64,000 nt of DNA from Bacillus alkalicellulosilyticus (GTDB lineage: Bacteria > Bacillota > Bacilli > Bacillales > Bacillaceae_F). Positions 59,860 to 64,000 of this stretch are shown here, piece after piece (the first letter of the stretch is position 1; each line of letters begins with the position of its first letter). The stretch lies in assembly GCF_002019795.1 (NCBI RefSeq), contig NZ_KV917381.1:2760068-2824067 (forward strand), read 5' to 3'. Position numbers and translations under genes: made by a program. The notes beneath the pieces are model-generated. The model was not told the origin of the DNA. It worked only from the letters and a program-made list of their open reading frames with translations, and made no database searches.

Positions 59860-61092
59860 ATGAGTAATCTTCAAGCAAACCTAGAAAAGTATGCAGAGCT
59901 TGCCGTTAAAGTGGGCATTAACATTCAAGAAAAACAAACCCTTGTTATCAATGCGCCTCTCACAGCCATCGATTTTGTCAGACTCGTTGCGAAAAAAGCA
60001 TATGAGGCTGGAGCGATGAACGTTCATGTAGAGTGGAATGATGAACAACTTACACTGATGAAATATAAAGAAGCACCTGATGAAGCATTTCATGACTTCC
60101 CTGAATGGAAAGCAAAAGGCTATGAAGAAATGGCTGAAAAAGGAGCTAGTTTCCTAAGTATTGTTGCCAATAATCCGGATTTATTAAAAGGAGTTGACCC
60201 TGAAAGAATTTCCAACGCCAATAAAGCGAGTGGAAAAGCAATGGATACGTTCCGCTCTTATATCCAATCAGATAAAGTGTCATGGTGTGTAATCGCTGCT
60301 TCCTCCCCAGGTTGGGCTCAAAAAGTATTTCCTGATGTGTCTGAAGAGGAAGCGGTTGAAAAACTGTGGAACGCAATTTTTGCAGCGACTCGTGTAACGG
60401 AAGAAGACCCTGTCTCTGCTTGGAAACAACATACTACCAACCTTGAAGATAAGGTCGCTTTCTTAAATGAAAAGAAATATAAAAAATTACATTACACTGC
60501 CCAAGGCACAGACCTAACGATTGAACTTCCTGAAAAACATTTATGGGCTGGAGCTGGCAGTAACAATGAAAAGGATGTGTATTTCATTGCGAATATGCCG
60601 ACTGAGGAAGTGTTTACTGCTCCTCAAAAAGACGGTGTAAACGGAAAGGTGTCTAGTACGAAGCCGTTAAACTTCGGTGGCACTTTAATTACGAACTTTT
60701 CATTGACGTTTGAAAACGGAAAAATTGTTGATTTTGAGGCCGAGGAAGGCTACGAAACGTTAAAGCGACTTATTGAGACTGACGAAGGCTCACAGTTTTT
60801 AGGAGAAGTCGCGTTAGTTCCTCACGACTCACCAATTTCGAATTCTAATATTATTTTTTACAACACTCTATTTGACGAAAATGCCTCTAATCACCTTGCA
60901 ATTGGCAGTGCCTATGCCTTTAATCTTGAAGGTGGCAAAACGATGTCAAAAGAAGAGTTAGCTAAACATGGATTAAATACGAGCATTACTCACGTTGATT
61001 TTATGATTGGCTCTGCTGACATGAACATTGACGGAATTACTGCAGATGGAAAAAGCGAACCGCTCTTCCGCAACGGAAACTGGGCGTTTTAG
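59860..61092 (+). CDS. ampS: Aminopeptidase, M29 (AmpS/thermophilic aminopeptidase) family
   Basis: 410 residues. It is a metalloaminopeptidase removing N-terminal residues in the cytoplasm. Family features: AELAVKVGINIQEKQTLVINAPL at the start, then the metal-site motifs MPTEEVFTAPQKDGVNGKVSS (Glu), ARxLGEVALVP-like FLGEVALVPHDSPIS, NTLFDENASNHLAIGSAY (E-x-x-x-H) and the end THVDFMIGSADMNIDG. Length (~410) is typical. Start ATG 59860 follows AAGGGTGATG. It is monocistronic, with an AAAACGG/CCGTTTT terminator at 61100-61118. Confidence 0.94.
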   Translation: MSNLQANLEKYAELAVKVGINIQEKQTLVINAPLTAIDFVRLVAKKAYEAGAMNVHVEWNDEQLTLMKYKEAPDEAFHDFPEWKAKGYEEMAEKGASFLSIVANNPDLLKGVDPERISNANKASGKAMDTFRSYIQSDKVSWCVIAASSPGWAQKVFPDVSEEEAVEKLWNAIFAATRVTEEDPVSAWKQHTTNLEDKVAFLNEKKYKKLHYTAQGTDLTIELPEKHLWAGAGSNNEKDVYFIANMPTEEVFTAPQKDGVNGKVSSTKPLNFGGTLITNFSLTFENGKIVDFEAEEGYETLKRLIETDEGSQFLGEVALVPHDSPISNSNIIFYNTLFDENASNHLAIGSAYAFNLEGGKTMSKEELAKHGLNTSITHVDFMIGSADMNIDGITADGKSEPLFRNGNWAF

Positions 61093-61099
61093 TAAGCTT

Positions 61100-61231
61100 A
61101 AAACGGCTCATCCGTTTTGATTATGTGAAATGAGCGGAACTACTGCCCTCTTAAAAAACACTCCAAGTTTGTGAAGCTATTGAATGTTTTCGTACGAACA
61201 AACCTGCTCGGATATATCCAGCAGGTTTTAT
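61100..61231. terminator. Two terminator hairpins around a dispersed-repeat remnant
   Basis: AAAACGG/CCGTTTT at 61100-61118 ends the aminopeptidase gene. A fragment of the GCGnAGCC repeat (ATGAGCGGAACTACTGCCC) follows at about 61129. AACCTGCT/AGCAGGTT with a T-rich tail lies at 61201-61231. The rest of the gap to 61429 holds the promoter and palindrome listed next; no gene was seen. Confidence 0.7.
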
Positions 61232-61333
61232 TTATTGTTTTTTTTGAGCAAAGAGCATCACTTCCACCGTCTATAAATGCTCTCAATTTTTTTGTACCTA
61301 TACAAAGGAACCATAATACTCCTAAATTAGTTA

Positions 61334-61362
61334 TTGTACCCAAAAAGAAAGTTTGATATACT
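61334..61362 (+). promoter_or_regulatory. Promoter of the beta-propeller lipoprotein gene
   Basis: TTGTAC (61334-61339) and TATACT (61357-61362) are 17 bp apart, with a predicted start near 61369. Confidence 0.7.
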
Positions 61363-61369
61363 TTACAAC

Positions 61370-61400
61370 GTTAATTCATATTATTCATATATGAATTAAC
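61370..61400 (+). promoter_or_regulatory. Palindromic operator candidate at +1
   Basis: GTTAATTCATAT and ATATGAATTAAC form a perfect 12-bp inverted repeat with a 7-nt centre, starting right at the predicted transcription start. It is too AT-rich and lacks a T tail for a terminator, so a repressor site is more likely. Confidence 0.55.
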
Positions 61401-61428
61401 TATTATCGTATTTTCATAGGGGGTAATC

Positions 61429-62619
61429 ATGAAAGGGAGTAAATTACTTATTAGTTTGTCTATCGCTATGTTACTTATGTTACTAGCTGCATGTGGAAAT
61501 GAGCCAACAGTCTCAGAAGAAACTCCACAAGAGGAAGTGCAAGAAGAAGTCGCTGTAGAAAACGAAGGCGAGGCTGAAGAAGAGACTGAACCAGTAGCTG
61601 AGGACACAGAATTAGGTTTTGAAGTGTGGGTAGCAGACCAAGGCTCGAACGAAATCCATATCATTGATGGAGAAACTCAAGAAATCATTGAAACCATCGA
61701 TTTCAACGATGTTGGTGACAAACCACATATGCTTGTTTTTGATGAGCATGGTGAATATGCCTATGTCGCAAACATGGGTTCAGGTAGCGTTTCTGTCATT
61801 CGTGCAGAAGATCGTGAAGTCCTGACTACACTTGAAACTGGAGAAGGTGCTCATGCAGCCATTCCTAGTCCTGATGGCGAACGTGTATTAGTTGCTAATG
61901 TACCTGCTCAAACCGTGACTGAAATCGTCATTGATAAAGAAAATGAAGAGTTTTCCGTAAATAGAGAAATAGCACTTGACCAAGTGGATGCACTTCTAGA
62001 TGAAGAAGAATTTCCGAATCAAAGACCGATCTGCTTAGCGTATACTGCTGATGGTGGTAAAGCTTATGTAACACTTGGTGGTGGTGGTTTAGTGGTTATT
62101 GATGTTGAAAGCATGGAAGTTATTCAATCGTTTGGAAAATCACAAGTAGGAGCTCACGGGTGTGGTACGATTTTATCACCTGATGGGAAGCATATGTTTG
62201 CAAATTCAGGTTCAACTGAACTTGCTGAATACTATGTCTTTGATACAGAAACAGATGAATTAATTTTCACTGCTCCAACAGGTGGACTAGATGCACACGG
62301 AGTAGCATTCACACCCGATCAACAACACTTATGGATGGTAAATCGAGTCACTGATGATGCTGCGATAATTGATGTTACATCGTTAGAAATTGTTGACCGT
62401 GTCGAGTTTGTCGGAGATGCTCCAGATTTACTCGTATTCTCTCCTGACGGAAAATTTGCATTCATTACATTACGTGGCCCAGAACCAGCAACTGGTACAC
62501 ATGACATGTCTGGTGAAACTCCAGGTGTATCGGTAATTGATGTCGAGTCAAAAACAAAAGTCAACCTAATTGAACTTGAAAGTGACCCGCACGCAATCGA
62601 CTTACGTATTCTTAAATAA
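61429..62619 (+). CDS. YVTN/beta-propeller lipoprotein
   Basis: 396 residues. The signal peptide ends in lipobox LLAAC (Cys22) and is followed by an acidic linker of ~40 residues (many Glu). From about residue 62 there are seven-bladed-propeller repeats of the YVTN type: FEVWVADQGSNEIHIIDGETQEIIETI, YAYVANMGSGSVSVI, RVLVANVPAQTVTEI and KAYVTLGGGGLVVIDVESMEVI. Histidines at blade starts (GAHAAIPSPDG, GAHGCGTILSPDGK, GLDAHGVAFTPD) repeat at matching positions and could bind metal or haem, as in NirF/NirN-like propellers, but no haem-binding evidence exists. Start ATG 61429 follows TAGGGGG. Confidence 0.82.
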   Translation: MKGSKLLISLSIAMLLMLLAACGNEPTVSEETPQEEVQEEVAVENEGEAEEETEPVAEDTELGFEVWVADQGSNEIHIIDGETQEIIETIDFNDVGDKPHMLVFDEHGEYAYVANMGSGSVSVIRAEDREVLTTLETGEGAHAAIPSPDGERVLVANVPAQTVTEIVIDKENEEFSVNREIALDQVDALLDEEEFPNQRPICLAYTADGGKAYVTLGGGGLVVIDVESMEVIQSFGKSQVGAHGCGTILSPDGKHMFANSGSTELAEYYVFDTETDELIFTAPTGGLDAHGVAFTPDQQHLWMVNRVTDDAAIIDVTSLEIVDRVEFVGDAPDLLVFSPDGKFAFITLRGPEPATGTHDMSGETPGVSVIDVESKTKVNLIELESDPHAIDLRILK

Positions 62620-62634
62620 GAACGATTTTCAAAA

Positions 62635-62686
62635 AAAAAACCATGTAGAGAGTCACTTTTAAGACACTCTGCATGGTTTTTTCATT
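62635..62686. terminator. Bidirectional terminator
   Basis: AAACCATG-x-AGAG-x-GTC pairs with GAC-x-CTCT-x-CATGGTTT, flanked by A and T runs. Confidence 0.85.
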
Positions 62687-62692
62687 TAATCA

Positions 62693-62866
62693 TTATTGCT
62701 TCGTTAATTCCTCTTCAAAATAAAACGTACTTGGATTTTCTTCAATGGTATACGAATATCTTTTCATATTTGGAACATACGCATATTTCTTAATCGTTAC
62801 CGTCTCATTATTCAATAGTACTTTTTCCCCAACAGCAAATTTATTTTTGTGTGCGATTTTAGACAT
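62693..62866 (-). CDS. Small protein, 57 residues
   Basis: The frame ATG 62866 to TAA 62693 encodes a basic-then-acidic protein (MSKIAHKNKFAVGEKVLLNN, then TVTIKKYAYVPNMKRYSYTIEENPSTFYFEEELTKQ), likely a small beta-barrel. A perfect AAGGAGG directly abuts the ATG with no spacer, which is unusual; an ATC three codons later would be 9 nt away. A terminator follows. No family name is known. Confidence 0.6.
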   Translation of the reverse strand: MSKIAHKNKFAVGEKVLLNNETVTIKKYAYVPNMKRYSYTIEENPSTFYFEEELTKQ

Positions 62867-62970
62867 CCTCCTTCAACTTTTCTCTATTTTTTAATCTTAC
62901 CCTTTGTCAGCAAAAAAAGACACCAAAATTCACTGCTACTGAAAAAAATTAGAAACTTTACCAAGATGAC

Positions 62971-62999
62971 TTGTGAATCAGAAATAAACATGGTATAGT
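62971..62999 (+). promoter_or_regulatory. Promoter of the cold shock gene
   Basis: TTGTGA (62971-62976) and TATAGT (62994-62999) are 17 bp apart. They give a ~120-nt 5' untranslated region, the length typical for csp leaders that act as RNA thermosensors. Confidence 0.7.
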
Positions 63000-63125
63000 T
63001 AAGATAATTATTTTTGTTCGTTTTCAAGAAAAGTTGGATTGCTTTACGTTTTCCTCTTTGCTCGTTAGAATGACAAGAATAGTAATAAAACGTGTGGTTT
63101 TTCACACAAACAGGAGGAAAACACT

Positions 63126-63326
63126 ATGTTACAAGGTACTGTAAAATGGTTTAATGCAGAAAAAGGATTTGGATTTATCGAGCGCGAAGGTGGAGACGAT
63201 GTATTCGTTCACTTCAGTGCTATTTCTGGAGACGGTTTCAAATCTTTAGACGAAGGTCAAACAGTAACGTTTGAAATCGTTCAAGGTGACCGTGGACCAC
63301 AAGCTGCTAACGTACAAAAAGGTTAA
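63126..63326 (+). CDS. cspD: Cold shock protein, CspA family
   Basis: 66 residues, one cold-shock domain. The RNP1 motif KGFGFIE (about 13-19) and RNP2 VFVHFSAI (26-33) are intact; the N-terminus is [14 protein letters not shown] and the C-terminus [10 protein letters not shown]. It binds single-stranded RNA and DNA as a chaperone. It resembles B. subtilis CspB/CspC/CspD; the paralogue letter is a guess. Start ATG 63126 follows AGGAGGA. The gene has a long leader and a strong terminator at 63334-63365. Confidence 0.95.
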   Translation: MLQGTVKWFNAEKGFGFIEREGGDDVFVHFSAISGDGFKSLDEGQTVTFEIVQGDRGPQAANVQKG

Positions 63327-63333
63327 TAACCTC

Positions 63334-63365
63334 AAAACATCCCTCATCTGAGGGATGTTTTTTTA
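63334..63365 (+). terminator. Terminator of the cold shock gene
   Basis: AAAACATCCCTCA pairs with TGAGGGATGTTTT with a 2-nt centre, followed by T3. Confidence 0.85.
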
Positions 63366-63399
63366 TAGTTATAGTCATCCCAAAAGAAATTGTTTTTAC

Positions 63400-64000
63400 C
63401 TAACGGTGAGCTTCATATTTTGATGGTTTCGACCACTCTTTTATGAATACAAGCTGGTTGCTAACATGATTATTCTGGATCGCCTCTACTACATCCCTAA
63501 GTTGTTCTAGCGTCCTAGCTCCTGGAATCGCCGTTGCAACAGCAGGGTGATGGGTTGCATATGCTAGGGCCAGACTAGTTATATTTTCCCCAGAGCCTTC
63601 CATCTTTTCTAACAGCACCTTAATATCCTCTTGGCTATAATCCAAATAGTTCCCTTTAACCTTTTCGCGCCACTCTTTTGTTAACATTCCTTTAGCTACA
63701 GGTCCTCTTGCAATCACACTGATGTTATTTTCATGTAATAAATCTAATATTTCTTCTTCAGGTCTGCGGTCAAGAATACTATACTGAGACATGACACTGA
63801 CTATATTTGATTTTTGAACATACTGTCTAATTACATTTGGTCGAATCGAGGAAATACCATATTCGCGAATGTACCCTTCATGTTTTAATTCTTCAAAAGC
63901 TTCAATGGTATCATCGATCGGATCTTCAATCGTTCCGCCATGAAGTTGATAAAGGTCTATGTACTCTGTTTTTAATCGCTGTAAACTCGCCTTCACAGCC
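63400..64000 (-). CDS. Aldo/keto reductase, C-terminal part (5' end outside window)
   Basis: About 200 residues are visible and the frame is open at the window end, so the N-terminal third (with the catalytic Asp and Tyr) is missing. Visible motifs: ASLQRLKTEYIDLYQLHG (the catalytic-His strand), FEELKHEGYIREYGISSI, ending with LALAYATHHPAVATAIPGARTLEQLRD, the NADPH-binding IPGA-x-x-x-x-Q segment. The GTG inside VKASLQ is an internal codon, not a start. The substrate is unknown. Confidence 0.9.
   Translation of the reverse strand, partial: AVKASLQRLKTEYIDLYQLHGGTIEDPIDDTIEAFEELKHEGYIREYGISSIRPNVIRQYVQKSNIVSVMSQYSILDRRPEEEILDLLHENNISVIARGPVAKGMLTKEWREKVKGNYLDYSQEDIKVLLEKMEGSGENITSLALAYATHHPAVATAIPGARTLEQLRDVVEAIQNNHVSNQLVFIKEWSKPSKYEAHR

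Overview
The window is a 64 kb chromosomal segment of a low-G+C, endospore-forming member of the Bacillaceae. The evidence is a GerA-type germinant receptor operon, the Ku/LigD pair, UvsE, YpiB-, YppC-, YkpA- and YwqG-like proteins, strong AGGAGG ribosome binding sites, frequent TTG and GTG starts, and a T-box on leuA. Several secreted proteins are extremely acidic, which would suit an alkaliphilic or salt-tolerant Bacillus relative, but that is inference. There are no rRNA or tRNA genes, no prophage and no CRISPR array. One complete insertion sequence (IS110 family) is present.

Layout. 1-11 kb: the end of a dihydroorotate-dehydrogenase-like/membrane fusion gene, an antibiotic-resistance-type ABC-F gene behind an attenuator leader, recQ, a YkpA-type ABC-F gene, a MarR regulator with two membrane proteins, and T-box-leuA. 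11.7-14 kb: a lipoprotein with a complete CuA copper site, a Crp/Fnr regulator and the iron-sulfur repair protein RIC, tied together by three TGTGA-N6-TCACA-type operators. 14-21 kb: a PanE-like reductase, DUF2515, small membrane proteins, an Aas-like acyltransferase/acyl-ACP synthetase and YpiB. 21.3-22.9 kb: the IS110 element with structured leader RNA. 23-28.4 kb: a MacB-type ABC operon divergent from a MerR/ABC-exporter operon. 28.4-37 kb: RarD, a CobW GTPase, a pentapeptide protein, a GmhB-like phosphatase and a bd-type quinol oxidase operon with a tiny membrane subunit. 37-44 kb: DUF523, a polysaccharide deacetylase and the germination receptor operon (order D-B-A-C). 44-54 kb: a DUF1906 exoprotein, YwqG, divergent ku and ligD, an acidic repeat lipoprotein and an ABC-2 transporter operon. 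54-64 kb: Mn-pyrophosphatase, a VOC protein, Mn-catalase, UvsE, aminopeptidase, a beta-propeller lipoprotein, a cold shock protein and a truncated aldo/keto reductase.

The most unusual content is non-coding. Two tandem arrays (about 30.04-30.38 kb and 53.94-54.64 kb) have different sequences but the same architecture: a 52-bp period with a 9-bp stem, 7-nt loop, 9-bp stem hairpin in every unit. A dispersed palindromic repeat family with a GCGnAGCC core recurs in 3' intergenic spaces, usually directly behind a terminator. A second family of look-alike terminator hairpins (GGGTGTGACAAAAGG type) recurs about ten times. The first ABC-F gene has a leader with a short ORF, a perfect terminator and a competing antiterminator that begins inside the short ORF's stop codon. 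The CuA/Crp/RIC cluster looks like a small nitrosative or oxygen-limitation regulon in which each operator is centred about 41 bp upstream of a plausible transcription start.

Four small genes (32-57 codons) were read directly from the sequence at 29867, 33265, 35885 and 62866. Many starts were placed downstream of the longest possible reading frame because the ribosome binding site sits inside that longer frame.
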